DNA from: Bacillota bacterium
Lineage (GTDB): Bacteria > Bacillota_I > Bacilli_A > RF39 > UBA660
Length of the DNA stretch: 39,278 nucleotides
Reading direction: 5' to 3'
Assembly (NCBI GenBank): GCA_015059405.1
Contig: SVAL01000014.1
Coordinates: 1 to 39,278 of the forward strand
Made by a program: the position numbers and the translations under genes. Positions 29,869 through 39,246 of the stretch are shown piece by piece. The notes beneath the pieces were generated by a model. It saw nothing but the letters and a program-made list of their open reading frames with translations. It was not told the origin of the DNA and made no database searches. Each line of letters starts with the position of its first letter. Within the stretch, counting starts at the first letter, position 1.

Positions 29869-30852
29869 ATGATAAAACAAAATATAAAACCGCATTTAAA
29901 GCGACTAAATTCTAAAAACATAGTAATAGAAGAAAGATTTTTAAACGAAGAAGATAATAGTATTCTCTATTATTCAAGTGATTTTAAAAAAAATGATACT
30001 ATTTGTAAAAGACCAAGAATAGAAAAGGTGTACTTTCATAATGGAAAAGAAATTTATACTCAAAAAGATTTTAATAAAAAAATGAAATACACTTACTTTT
30101 CTAGTAACAAATCTAAAGAAATAATTGAATGTCCAAGTTGTGGATATCAAGATGAAGCTAAAAAATTTGTATTTGGGTGTCCTTATTGTGATACTGATTT
30201 TTCATTAGAAATTTCTAAAAAGAAAGAAAAAATTAGTAATAAAGTTATTAAAGACACATCTATTTTTGGAGTAATCCTACTACTTCTATCATTTTTAGTT
30301 CGTTTTGAAGTAATTACCTTTGAAATGTTTTTATCGTTTTTAACTGCTGGTTTAGTGATAGAAGGAATTATTTTATTTGTTCAATTTATACCATTATTAT
30401 TAGAAAAAGATATCTGGCATGATTTTAAAACTATAAGAATGAATATAAATGAAAAAAGAGTATATAGTGATTTAAATACAGAATTAAGTAATTATTATTA
30501 TGATGATAAAAATACAAAATATAAAGATTTAATAGATTTTGATATTTTAAAATATCAAAGTGCTACTTATGATCGAGATGGAAATGATACTTGTATTGTT
30601 CTTTCATATTTAATTAGAAAATATTATTATATAGAAAAAACTAATACAATAGAAATATCTTTTGGTAGTTCAAGAGTAAGATTAATTAGAAATGTTAAAC
30701 AAAAACACAAGTCTAATTCAGAGTTCGCATCTAAATGTAAAAATTGTGGTTCATCAATAGAGTTTCACGCATTAGAATGTGAATACTGTGGAAGTAAAAA
30801 TGAATCAACAATCGGATGGAAAATAAAAGAAATATTAAATGATAATAAATAA
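29869..30852 (+). CDS. Unknown membrane protein with two zinc ribbons
   Basis: This 327-residue protein has a first zinc ribbon at Cys 88, 91, 104 and 107 (CPSCGY, CPYCDT) and two membrane helices (about 132-147 and 153-178). A charged Tyr-rich middle follows, then a second ribbon near the C terminus (CKNCGS, CEYCGS). Bacterial proteins with this layout resemble TIM44-like/zinc-ribbon membrane proteins, but I cannot assign a function. GGTGGTAGT precedes the ATG. It converges with clpP across a shared terminator. Confidence 0.75.
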   Translation: MIKQNIKPHLKRLNSKNIVIEERFLNEEDNSILYYSSDFKKNDTICKRPRIEKVYFHNGKEIYTQKDFNKKMKYTYFSSNKSKEIIECPSCGYQDEAKKFVFGCPYCDTDFSLEISKKKEKISNKVIKDTSIFGVILLLLSFLVRFEVITFEMFLSFLTAGLVIEGIILFVQFIPLLLEKDIWHDFKTIRMNINEKRVYSDLNTELSNYYYDDKNTKYKDLIDFDILKYQSATYDRDGNDTCIVLSYLIRKYYYIEKTNTIEISFGSSRVRLIRNVKQKHKSNSEFASKCKNCGSSIEFHALECEYCGSKNESTIGWKIKEILNDNK

Positions 30853-30873
30853 AAAACTCCTAGGGAGTTTTTT
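30851..30873. terminator. Bidirectional terminator between convergent genes
   Basis: A 10-bp perfect stem, AAAAAACTCC (30851-30860) and GGAGTTTTTT (30864-30873), with loop TAG, has A/T runs on both sides and serves both the zinc-ribbon gene and clpP. Confidence 0.85.
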
Positions 30874-31447
30874 AATTTGTAATAATTTTATCAACAATAC
30901 CATATTCTAAAGCTTCATTACTATCCATAAAATAGTCTCTTTCTGTATCTTTAGTAACAGTATCAAAATCTTTATTAGTATTATTAGATAAAATTTTATT
31001 AAGTTTTTCTTTTAATTTTAATATTCTTTCCGCAGCTATCTTAATTTCTGTTGCTTGACCACTAACACCACCTAAAGGTTGATGTATCATAACTTCACTA
31101 TTAGGCAAAATAAATCTTTTTCCTTTTTTTCCACAAGATAATAAAAAAGCAGCCATACTTGCAGCCATTCCGATACAAATAGTTGAAACATCACTTTTAA
31201 TAAAGTTCATTGTGTCATATATTGCCATACCACTAGTAATACTTCCTCCTGGAGAATTAATATAAATAGAAATATCCTCATTATTTATTGCGTCTAAATA
31301 CAAAAGTTGCGCAATTACTGAATTAGATAAATCATCATCTATTTCCCCACTAATAAATACAATTCTTTCTTTTAATAATCTAGAAAAAATATCATAACTT
31401 CTTTCCCCATGTCTTTCTTTATCTACTACCATTGGTATTAAGTTCAT
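30872..31447 (-). CDS. clpP: ATP-dependent Clp protease proteolytic subunit
   Basis: This 191-residue serine protease forms a tetradecameric chamber that works with ClpX/ClpC ATPases. The catalytic triad is visible: S97 in GMAASMAA, H122 in MIHQPLGG and D171 in [15 protein letters not shown] (62-70) is the substrate strand motif. The N terminus [22 protein letters not shown] is typical. AGGTGAT precedes the ATG on the minus strand. No CtsR-type direct repeat is obvious upstream. Confidence 0.97.
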   Translation of the reverse strand: MNLIPMVVDKERHGERSYDIFSRLLKERIVFISGEIDDDLSNSVIAQLLYLDAINNEDISIYINSPGGSITSGMAIYDTMNFIKSDVSTICIGMAASMAAFLLSCGKKGKRFILPNSEVMIHQPLGGVSGQATEIKIAAERILKLKEKLNKILSNNTNKDFDTVTKDTERDYFMDSNEALEYGIVDKIITN

Positions 31448-31585
31448 ATAATCACCTATCTAAATAATAGTTTTAAATTAATAAAATTATACATAAAAAT
31501 GTAAAAATATAAATAAAATTTAAAAATAAGTTAATTGTAAACAAGAAATATGATAAAATGTTTTTAGAATAGAAAGAGGGATAAC

Positions 31586-33247
31586 ATGATTGATGAAGGT
31601 ATAAAGGCAATTGTTTTTGGTGAAGAAAAAACTTTCGCTAGAGGTACTACTTTCGAGGATATCATAAAAGAATATAAAGATAAGTTTGAAATTCCTATAG
31701 TAGTAGCAAGAGAAAAAGGTATTTATAAAGAATTATCTGAATTAGTTGAAGGTGGTTCTGAAATAGAATTCTTTGATTTAATGAGTGGCGAAGGTAATAG
31801 AATTTATTTAAATGGACTAATATATCTATTAATATATTCTATAAGAGAATTATATGGTAAGAAAACTAAAGTATTTGTAAGATATAGTATTGATAAAGGA
31901 TTATATATTACTGTAGATAAAAAACTTACTAAAGATATGATTAAAGAAATCAAAAACAAAATGCTTGAAGTTTCAGAACAAGATATTAAAATTACACCTA
32001 GAAATGTATCAAGATTAGAAGCGATAGACTATTTTGAAAAAAATGGTGATACTGATAAATCTTCTATGTTGAAATATAATACTAATAGTTATATCACTCT
32101 ATATCAATTAGGGCACATGTATGATTTTTATTTTAGTAAAATGCCTACTTCTACAGGAGTATTAAATAGATTTAATATTGAATACCTAAATGAAGAAGGA
32201 CTTGTATTAATGTTCCCTCATAGATATAGTAATGGAGAAGTTAGTAAATATCATCATATTCCACAAAGATTTGATGTATATCATGAATATCAAGATTGGG
32301 TTAGAATAATGAATATTACTAATGCTGCTGATTTAAATGATATCGTTAGTCAAGGAAAAATGGGAAATCTAATTAGATTAGATGAAACTATTCAAGCTAG
32401 TAGATTATTAAATATCGCAAGAGAAATACATAGTCATAAAGATAGATTAAAAATAATTTTAATTGCTGGTCCATCATCATCTGGTAAGACTACAACGTCA
32501 ATAAAATTAACCAATTATTTAACAAGTTTTGGTATTAATCCAGTTCAAATATCTATGGATGACTATTTCGTATCTCGTAAGAAAACTCCAAAGAAAAAAG
32601 ATGGTACATACGATTATGAATGTTTAGAAGCAGTAAACGTTGAATTATTTAATGAAAACGTTGATAAGCTTTTAAATGGGGAAGAAATAGTAGCACCAGT
32701 GTATAATTTCTTAACTGGAGAACCAGAATATAAATTACCTATGAAATTAGGTAAAAATGATGTCTTAGTAATAGAAGGAATTCATGCACTAAATCCAGCT
32801 ATATTAAGTAATATTCCTCGTAGTAAAAAATATAAAATGTATATCTCACCAATGACTGGTATAAGTATAGATAATCACAATCGTATTTCTACATCAGATA
32901 ATCGTTTATTAAGACGTATTATTAGAGATAATCGTACTCGTGGTCATAAAGTAGAGAAGACTTTAGCTTCATGGAAAGATGTAAGAGAGGGAGAAGAAAA
33001 ATATATTTTCCCATATCAATCAGAAGCTAATGTAACATTTAATACCGCTTTAATATATGAACTTGGAATATTAAAGACATATGCAGAGCCATTATTGTAT
33101 TCAGTTGATCCAAAAAGTGAATATTATAATGAAGCAAAAAGATTAATTAATTTGTTAAAAACATTCTTACCAATGCCATCGGAAGATATTCCAGATGATT
33201 CATTATTACGTGAGTTTATTGGTGGAAGTTGTTTTAAAGTAACTTAA
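31586..33247 (+). CDS. Nucleoside (uridine-type) kinase with N-terminal TGS/ThrRS-like region
   Basis: This 553-residue protein is of the large Firmicutes nucleoside kinase family. The first 60 residues resemble a TGS ubiquitin-like domain. The next 220 resemble the second additional domain of threonyl-tRNA synthetase (YLNGLIYLLIYSIRELYG, LGHMYDFYF). Then comes a uridine-kinase P-loop domain with Walker A GPSSSGKTT (about 297-305), SMDDYF, and VIEGIHALN (Walker B). It likely phosphorylates uridine/cytidine-type nucleosides. AGAGGGAT precedes the ATG. It is followed 12 bp later by gapA. Confidence 0.88.
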   Translation: MIDEGIKAIVFGEEKTFARGTTFEDIIKEYKDKFEIPIVVAREKGIYKELSELVEGGSEIEFFDLMSGEGNRIYLNGLIYLLIYSIRELYGKKTKVFVRYSIDKGLYITVDKKLTKDMIKEIKNKMLEVSEQDIKITPRNVSRLEAIDYFEKNGDTDKSSMLKYNTNSYITLYQLGHMYDFYFSKMPTSTGVLNRFNIEYLNEEGLVLMFPHRYSNGEVSKYHHIPQRFDVYHEYQDWVRIMNITNAADLNDIVSQGKMGNLIRLDETIQASRLLNIAREIHSHKDRLKIILIAGPSSSGKTTTSIKLTNYLTSFGINPVQISMDDYFVSRKKTPKKKDGTYDYECLEAVNVELFNENVDKLLNGEEIVAPVYNFLTGEPEYKLPMKLGKNDVLVIEGIHALNPAILSNIPRSKKYKMYISPMTGISIDNHNRISTSDNRLLRRIIRDNRTRGHKVEKTLASWKDVREGEEKYIFPYQSEANVTFNTALIYELGILKTYAEPLLYSVDPKSEYYNEAKRLINLLKTFLPMPSEDIPDDSLLREFIGGSCFKVT

Positions 33248-33259
33248 GGAGATGAAAAA

Positions 33260-34264
33260 ATGAAAAGAGTAGCAATCAATGGATTCGGAAGAATCGGACG
33301 TTTAGTATTTAGAATTATGGAAGAAGATCCAGAATTAGAAGTTGTAGCAATTAACGACTTAACAGATGCTGAACAATTATCATATTTATTAAAATATGAT
33401 ACAAATCATAGAAACTATCGTGTAAATGAAATTGGATACGAAGATGATATGATCGTAGTAGGAGACAGAAAAGTAAAGGTATATGCTGAAAAAGACCCAG
33501 CAAATTTACCATGGGGAGAATTAGGAGTAGACGTAGTATTTGAATGTACTGGTTTATTTACTGATAAAGAAAAAGCAAGTGCTCATATTCAAGCAGGAGC
33601 TAAAAAAGTAATTATTTCTGCACCAGCTAAAGGTGACTTAAAAACTATCGTTTATAATGTTAACCATGAAATCTTAGATGGAACAGAAGAAATTATTTCT
33701 GCAGCTAGTTGTACTACTAACTGTTTAGCACCAGTACTTAATGTACTTCATAATGCTTTCGGTGTAGAAAAAGGATACATGACAACTGTTCATGCTTATA
33801 CTAATGACCAAGCAACATTAGACGTTGCTCATAAAAAAGGAATTAAAGCTCGTCGTGGTAGAGCTTGTGCTGCTAATATTGTTCCAGCATCAACTGGTGC
33901 TGCATCAGCTATTGGTAAAGTAATTCCTGAATTAAATGGAAGAATGGAAGGAACTGCTATGCGTGTACCAGTACCAACTGGATCAGTAGTAGACTTAGTT
34001 CTTGAATTAGGAAGACCAACAACAGTAGAAGAAATTAATGCTGTTTTAAAGAATAATGTTAATGAAACATTAAATTATACAGATGATCCTATCGTATCTA
34101 GCGATGTAATTGGTGCTACATGTGGATCTTTAGTTGATGGATTATCAACAAGTATTCTAGATGTAGAAGGAAAACAATTAGTTAAAGTAGTAGCTTGGTA
34201 TGATAATGAAATGAGTTATTCTGCTCAAATGGTTAGAACTGCTAAATACTTAATGGAAAAATAG
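33260..34264 (+). CDS. gapA: Glyceraldehyde-3-phosphate dehydrogenase
   Basis: This 334-residue glycolytic enzyme has NAD-binding INGFGRIGR (6-14), the catalytic Cys151 in SCTTNCLAP and His178 in [10 protein letters not shown], and the C-terminal WYDNEMSYS. Ribosome site AAGGAGAT is strong. It is only 12 bp after the nucleoside kinase stop. A weak terminator-like GGAA/TTCC hairpin with T-rich sequence follows the stop. Length is normal. Confidence 0.97.
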   Translation: MKRVAINGFGRIGRLVFRIMEEDPELEVVAINDLTDAEQLSYLLKYDTNHRNYRVNEIGYEDDMIVVGDRKVKVYAEKDPANLPWGELGVDVVFECTGLFTDKEKASAHIQAGAKKVIISAPAKGDLKTIVYNVNHEILDGTEEIISAASCTTNCLAPVLNVLHNAFGVEKGYMTTVHAYTNDQATLDVAHKKGIKARRGRACAANIVPASTGAASAIGKVIPELNGRMEGTAMRVPVPTGSVVDLVLELGRPTTVEEINAVLKNNVNETLNYTDDPIVSSDVIGATCGSLVDGLSTSILDVEGKQLVKVVAWYDNEMSYSAQMVRTAKYLMEK

Positions 34265-34357
34265 GAATATTTTTCCTTTTTATTTGAATTTATAGATAGA
34301 CAAATAAAAATAAAGGTGCTAGAATAATCATTGCTCAATGAAAAAGGGGGATATAAC

Positions 34358-34840
34358 GTGGAAGATTTAGAATTATTAAATATTGTTGAGTGGGGACTAA
34401 AGTCCTATAGAGATGAAAATTTAGGTAATAAGTTTGGATTAATGGAATATTATTCTTTAACTGATTTAGAACCAAACGTGTTAGCTAGAATAGCAAGAAG
34501 AAATAAAAAAGCTAGTCTTGGAAATAGTTTATCAAAGTTTACTGAAGATTTCTTTTGGTTAAGACAAGAAATAAAAATGTCTGAAAAATTAAGATTATTA
34601 CATGCTGCTGGAGGACATGAACTAACTGCAGATGAAAAACTATCTATTTATGACAAAATAAAAGAAGAAGGATATCCAACATTTGAAGGTATTTTTAACT
34701 ATTCAGCAAGATTATTTGTAAGCCAAGGAATTGATTCAATCTCTAAGGAAAAAATAAGAACAAAAATTATTGATTCATATAATAGTGCTCATGGTATAAA
34801 AACAGAAAAACCTACTTCAACAAAAACATTAATTAAATAA
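34358..34840 (+). CDS. Unknown 160-residue protein between gapA and pgk
   Basis: I do not recognise this helical, charged, soluble protein (EDLELLNIVEWGLKSYRDEN, then LHAAGGHELTADEKLSIYDK). It has no motif I can name and no membrane segment. Start GTG 34358 is preceded by AAAGGGGGAT. The longer frame from TTG 34331 has no ribosome site. It is insulated by a strong terminator on its 3' side and by a weak one after gapA. Confidence 0.7.
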   Translation: MEDLELLNIVEWGLKSYRDENLGNKFGLMEYYSLTDLEPNVLARIARRNKKASLGNSLSKFTEDFFWLRQEIKMSEKLRLLHAAGGHELTADEKLSIYDKIKEEGYPTFEGIFNYSARLFVSQGIDSISKEKIRTKIIDSYNSAHGIKTEKPTSTKTLIK

Positions 34841-34842
34841 TT

Positions 34843-34895
34843 AAAACCTATCTAAGAATATGTAAAAAACATGTTTATTTAGATAGGTTTTTCTT
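34843..34895 (+). terminator. Strong intrinsic terminator before pgk
   Basis: A 13-bp perfect stem, AAAACCTATCTAA (34843-34855) and TTAGATAGGTTTT (34879-34891), is followed by TT and T-rich sequence. Confidence 0.9.
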
Positions 34896-34912
34896 TGTAT
34901 TAATGCATTTTA

Positions 34913-34942
34913 TTGTGTCGCTTTGAATAGATATGTTATAAT
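34913..34942 (+). promoter_or_regulatory. pgk promoter
   Basis: TTGTGT (34913-34918) and TATAAT (34937-34942) are spaced 18 bp apart. It lies just downstream of the terminator and 26 bp before the pgk ATG. It probably drives pgk, the flippase-like gene, the glycosyltransferase and tpiA together. Confidence 0.7.
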
Positions 34943-34968
34943 GAAACTGGACAATAGGAGGTCAAAAA

Positions 34969-36153
34969 ATGAAGAAAAATATCAGAGATTTAGAATTATC
35001 AAACAAGAAAGTTTTAATTAGATGCGACTTTAACGTACCTATGAAAAATGGAGAAATAAGAGATGACAATAGAATTGTTACAAGCATACCTACAATTAAA
35101 TATGCACTTGAACAAAATGCTAAAATTATTTTGTTTTCTCATTTAGGTAAAGTAAAAGAAGAAGCAGATTTAGAAAAGAATAATTTAAGACCGGTTGCTA
35201 CTAGATTAAGTGAACTTCTTGGAAAAGAAGTAACATTCGTTTCTGTAACAAGAGGAGAAGAATTAGAAAATGCTGTTAACAATATGAATGTTGGTGATAT
35301 TATTCTAGTTCAAAATACACGTTATGAAGATTTAGATGGTAAAAAAGAAAGTAAAAATGATGAAGAATTAGCATCTTATTGGGCTAGTTTAGGAGATGTA
35401 TTTGTTAATGATGCATTTGGTACATTACATAGAGCACATGCATCAAATTCAGGCCTTGCATCTAAATTACCTTCTGGAATTGGATTTTTAGTAGAAAAAG
35501 AATTAACAGAATTATCAAGATTAGATAATCCAGAAAAACCATTTGTACTTATTTTAGGTGGAAGCAAAGTAGCTGATAAGATTGGTGTAATTGAAAATCT
35601 AGTTACTAAAGCTGATTATATATTAATTGGTGGAGGAATGGCATTTACTTTCTTAAAAGCAAGTGGAATTAATACAGCTAAATCAGTTATTGATGAAGAA
35701 AGTTTAGAATTTGCTAAAAAGATGGTTGAAATGTATCCAGAAAAGATAATCCTACCAACTGATGTTAATGCTTTTGTAGAATTTAATAATGATGCAGATA
35801 ATCGTTATGTAAGCGTTAATGAATTAAATGAAAATGAAATGGGATTAGATATTGGGCCTAATACTGTTGAAAAGTTTACAAATATTTTATCATCAGCTAA
35901 GATTGTTTTCTGGAATGGACCTTTAGGAGTATATGAATTTGAAAAATGTACTGAGGGAAGTAAAAAGATATTAGAATATCTAGTTAATAATAATATTCCT
36001 ACTATTTTAGGTGGTGGAGATATTGTTGCAGCTGCAACTGATTTAGGTTATAAAGAAAAAGTAACTCATGCTTCTACCGGTGGTGGAGCAACACTTGAAT
36101 ATATGGAAGGAAAAGATCTTCCTGGTTTAACTTCTATTCCTGAAAGAAACTAA
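34969..36153 (+). CDS. pgk: Phosphoglycerate kinase
   Basis: This 394-residue enzyme makes ATP from 1,3-bisphosphoglycerate. The N-terminal VLIRCDFNVPMKNGEIRDD (20-38) and FSHLGK (57-62) bind the phosphoglycerate. The C-terminal GGGDIVAAA and THASTGGGA bind the nucleotide. Ribosome site AGGAGGT. The TAA stop overlaps the ATG of the next gene by one base. Confidence 0.97.
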   Translation: MKKNIRDLELSNKKVLIRCDFNVPMKNGEIRDDNRIVTSIPTIKYALEQNAKIILFSHLGKVKEEADLEKNNLRPVATRLSELLGKEVTFVSVTRGEELENAVNNMNVGDIILVQNTRYEDLDGKKESKNDEELASYWASLGDVFVNDAFGTLHRAHASNSGLASKLPSGIGFLVEKELTELSRLDNPEKPFVLILGGSKVADKIGVIENLVTKADYILIGGGMAFTFLKASGINTAKSVIDEESLEFAKKMVEMYPEKIILPTDVNAFVEFNNDADNRYVSVNELNENEMGLDIGPNTVEKFTNILSSAKIVFWNGPLGVYEFEKCTEGSKKILEYLVNNNIPTILGGGDIVAAATDLGYKEKVTHASTGGGATLEYMEGKDLPGLTSIPERN

Positions 36154-37169
36154 TGAAAAATATTAAAAAAAATAGTTTAATACTATTATTAATAACAATA
36201 GTAGTAGTATTCTTCGTTATTAAAGATGATTTTAATGATATTGTAAATGCTTTATCAAAAGCCAATATTATGTTTATAGTAATTGGGATGGCATTTTCAG
36301 TCCTATATTGGTTTTTTAAATCTTTAGCACTTCACAATATTGTTAGGGAGTATAGGGAAAAGATTAAATTAAAACAAATATTCAAGCAAATAACCATAAC
36401 TCAGTTTTTTAACGGTATTACTCCATTTGCATCAGGTGGTCAACCTATGCAAATATATATGTTAGGAAAAAGTGGACTAAAGTTTACTCATAGTACTAAT
36501 ATTATTGTTCAAGACTTTATTTTGTATCAAATGGCATTAATAACACATGGAGTAATTGCTGTCTTATTAAATATGAAGTTTGGACTTGTAGAAACAAATC
36601 CATTGCTTACAACACTTACAATAGTTGGTTTTACAATTAATACCTTAGTTGGATTAGGTCTATTATTTGTAAGTTTTTCAACAAAATTTAATAGATTCGT
36701 AGTAAATAATGTAATTGGATTGTTCTCTAAAATGAAATTAGTAAAAAATAAAGAAAAGACTATAAATTCTTGGAAATTAAAATTAAAAGAATTTAATGAA
36801 AGTGCAGTTCTTTTACGTGAAAAAAAATCATTAATTGTAAAAGGATATATTTATAATATTATAGGATTAGCATGTTATTATCTAACACCATTATTTGTAA
36901 TTTATGCTTTAGGATTTGGTAGTAGTGTTACAGTTATGGCAGTATATGCATGTTGTGCTTATGTAAGTATTATAGGTGCATTTGTACCACTTCCTGGTGG
37001 TAGTGGTGGTATTGAAGGTAGCTTCTTAGAGTTTTTTGGACACTTTATGGTTCCTTCCACAACAAAAGCAGTTTTATTATTATGGCGTAGTATTACATAT
37101 TATTTAGCTATGATAGTTGGTGCAATTACATTCAATACATTTAAAGGAGTGAAAGAAGAATGCGAATAG
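36153..37169 (+). CDS. Flippase-like integral membrane protein (LPG synthase TM family)
   Basis: This 338-residue multi-spanning protein of the UPF0104/YbhN family is related to the membrane half of MprF without its synthase half. About seven to eight hydrophobic segments and the family motifs FFNGITPFASGGQPMQIYML (about 86-105) and PLPGGSGGIEGSFLEF (about 280-295) are seen. It may move a glycolipid across the membrane. It starts in the pgk stop (TAATG) and overlaps the glycosyltransferase gene by 10 bp, so all three are translationally coupled. The pairing with a lipid-type GT4 supports a glycolipid role. Confidence 0.85.
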   Translation: MKNIKKNSLILLLITIVVVFFVIKDDFNDIVNALSKANIMFIVIGMAFSVLYWFFKSLALHNIVREYREKIKLKQIFKQITITQFFNGITPFASGGQPMQIYMLGKSGLKFTHSTNIIVQDFILYQMALITHGVIAVLLNMKFGLVETNPLLTTLTIVGFTINTLVGLGLLFVSFSTKFNRFVVNNVIGLFSKMKLVKNKEKTINSWKLKLKEFNESAVLLREKKSLIVKGYIYNIIGLACYYLTPLFVIYALGFGSSVTVMAVYACCAYVSIIGAFVPLPGGSGGIEGSFLEFFGHFMVPSTTKAVLLLWRSITYYLAMIVGAITFNTFKGVKEECE

Positions 37170-38389
37170 GTTTATTTACAGATACATATCCTCCACATAT
37201 AAATGGGGTAGCAACTAGTGTTTTAATGTTAAAAACAGCACTAGAAAAAAAAGGACATGAAGTATTCATCGTTACTGTAAATGATGATGCTTTAGAATAT
37301 AAATTTGAAAATGATGATACAATTATTAGAATACCTGGTATCCCAATTGGTATTTATGATTATCGTCTAACTGGTATATATCCAGTAAAAGCTATTAATA
37401 CAATTAGAAAATGGAACTTAGATGTTATCCATTCTCATACAGAATTTGGAGTTGGAACATTCGCAAGAATAATTGCAAAACAATTTGATATTCCTCTTAT
37501 TCATACATATCATACTATGTATGAAGACTATATTCATTATATAACTAAGGGATATTTTGATAAATCAAGTAAGAAGATTGTTGAATATTTAACTTTATTC
37601 TATTGCGATAAAACCGCAAATGAACTTATCGTACCTACAAAAAAGACATATGATTTATTTAAAGAAAAATATGAAGTTCATAAAAATGTTCATATTGTCC
37701 CAACTGGTATTGAAATAGATCGTTTTTATAAAGAAAATGTTAATAAAGAAAAAATAAAAGAACTACAAAAAATATATAATATATCTAAAAAAGATATCAC
37801 AGTTATTTTTGTAGGTAGACTTGCAAAAGAAAAAAATATAGAATTCTTAATTAGAAATCATGAAGAACTAGTAAAACATAATAAAAATATCAAATTATTA
37901 ATTATTGGTGATGGACCTGATATGGCAGAATATGGAGAACTTGTTAAAGAGTTAAATCTTCAAAATAATATTATTTTAGGAGGAAAAGTTCCATATGCTG
38001 ATATCCCATGTTATTATCAACTAGCAGATATTTTTGTAACTGCGTCTACTACTGAAACACAAGGTTTAACAGTTATAGAAGCAATGGCTGGAGGAATAAC
38101 TCCTGTTTGTATTAAAGACGAAAGTTTTATTAATGTTGTTATAGATGATTTAAATGGTAAAATATTTACTAATAAAGAAGAATATATAAATATAATGAAA
38201 AATTTAATGGATAATCCAAAAGAATTAGAAAGATTATCTAAACAAGCTAGACTTAATGCTGAAGGATATAGTTCTAAGTATTATGCAGAAAGAGTATTAG
38301 ATGTATATAAAGCATCTCAAGAAAAGAAAAAAGGATTTTTTAGAACTATGATTGATAATTTAAAAGGAAAGGATGATGATGATGAGTAA
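37160..38389 (+). CDS. GT4-family glycosyltransferase, glycolipid type
   Basis: This 409-residue GT-B enzyme begins MRIGLFTDTYPPHINGVATS, typical of the diacylglycerol glucosyltransferase subgroup of GT4. IHSHTEFGVG (about 92-101) and HTYHTMYEDY mark the acceptor half; FVGRLAKEKNIEFL and ASTTETQGLTVIEAMAGG the donor-binding half with the E-x7-E motif. It would add a sugar to a membrane lipid, giving the anchor glycolipid. Ribosome site AAGGAGTG. The acidic end KDDDDE overlaps the tpiA ribosome site and start. Confidence 0.88.
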   Translation: MRIGLFTDTYPPHINGVATSVLMLKTALEKKGHEVFIVTVNDDALEYKFENDDTIIRIPGIPIGIYDYRLTGIYPVKAINTIRKWNLDVIHSHTEFGVGTFARIIAKQFDIPLIHTYHTMYEDYIHYITKGYFDKSSKKIVEYLTLFYCDKTANELIVPTKKTYDLFKEKYEVHKNVHIVPTGIEIDRFYKENVNKEKIKELQKIYNISKKDITVIFVGRLAKEKNIEFLIRNHEELVKHNKNIKLLIIGDGPDMAEYGELVKELNLQNNIILGGKVPYADIPCYYQLADIFVTASTTETQGLTVIEAMAGGITPVCIKDESFINVVIDDLNGKIFTNKEEYINIMKNLMDNPKELERLSKQARLNAEGYSSKYYAERVLDVYKASQEKKKGFFRTMIDNLKGKDDDDE

Positions 38390-39104
38390 AATAGTAATTG
38401 GTAATCAAAAAATGTATATGAATAAGGAAGATGTTTTAACATTTGTTGAAACATTAAAAAATACTAATATGGATAATAAACAAGTAATAGTATGTCCTAC
38501 ATTTCCATTCTTAGAATATTATAATGGTGTAGTACCAGTTGGGGCCCAAAATGTATCTATTAATGATAATGGAGCATATACTGGTGAAGTTTCAGCACCA
38601 CAATTAAAATCATTAAATATTCCATATTGTATTGTTGGACACAGTGAAAGAAGAGAATACAACAAAGAAACAGATGAAGAAATTAATATTAAAGTAAAAA
38701 AACTTCTAGATCAAGATATTACCCCAATTTTATGTATTGGTGAAAAATTAGAAGAAAGACAAAATAAATCCACAGAAACTGTTATTAAAAATGAACTTAA
38801 TGGAGATTTAAAAGATTTATCCCCAGAAGCTGTTAAAAAAATAATTATTGCTTATGAACCTATTTGGGCTATAGGAACTGGACTTACTCCAACTTTAGAA
38901 GAAATAGATGAAGCAATGAACTTTATTAAAGACTATGTAAAAACTACTTATAATGTAGAAAAAACTACTATTTTATATGGTGGAAGTGTTAGTGATAAGA
39001 ATATTGATGAATTAAATACAGTTGAATCCATTGATGGATATTTAATTGGAGGAGCTTCATCTAAACCAAATGCTTTCAAATATATAATTGATAGTCAAAA
39101 TTAA
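38382..39104 (+). CDS. tpiA: Triosephosphate isomerase
   Basis: This 240-residue TIM barrel interconverts DHAP and glyceraldehyde 3-phosphate. Catalytic residues are Lys10 in GNQKMYM, His87 in IVGHSERRE and Glu159 in AYEPIWAIGTG; LYGGSVS binds phosphate. The usual GNWKM reads GNQKM here, a Trp-to-Gln change beside the catalytic Lys. Four in-frame ATGs (38373-38384) precede; the last is chosen because AAGGAAAGG (38364-38372) is then 9 nt away. It overlaps the glycosyltransferase end by 8 bp. Confidence 0.95.
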   Translation: MSKIVIGNQKMYMNKEDVLTFVETLKNTNMDNKQVIVCPTFPFLEYYNGVVPVGAQNVSINDNGAYTGEVSAPQLKSLNIPYCIVGHSERREYNKETDEEINIKVKKLLDQDITPILCIGEKLEERQNKSTETVIKNELNGDLKDLSPEAVKKIIIAYEPIWAIGTGLTPTLEEIDEAMNFIKDYVKTTYNVEKTTILYGGSVSDKNIDELNTVESIDGYLIGGASSKPNAFKYIIDSQN

Positions 39105-39202
39105 AAATCTACAAAAAAGTATAAATTTATATATAAAAATATAAAAGAACTGAAAGAGAGTGTTTTATTAAAAAAGACATTTTCAAAAAAAGAGCTATTT
39201 AG

Positions 39203-39246
39203 AGAACTGAAGACGATATTGAATCGGTGTCAGTTCTTTTAATTTT
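39203..39246 (+). terminator. Intrinsic terminator after tpiA
   Basis: AGAACTGA (39203-39210) and TCAGTTCT (39230-39237), with a nested CGAT/ATCG, are followed by TTTTAATTTTT. A second upstream partner AAAAGAACTGA (39143-39153) could pair with the same right arm, giving a longer alternative stem. Confidence 0.7.

Noticed and set aside
39160-39240. Possible small frame before the final terminator (LKKTFSKKELFRELKT)
   Set aside because: No start codon with a ribosome site, and its 3' part is the terminator hairpin.
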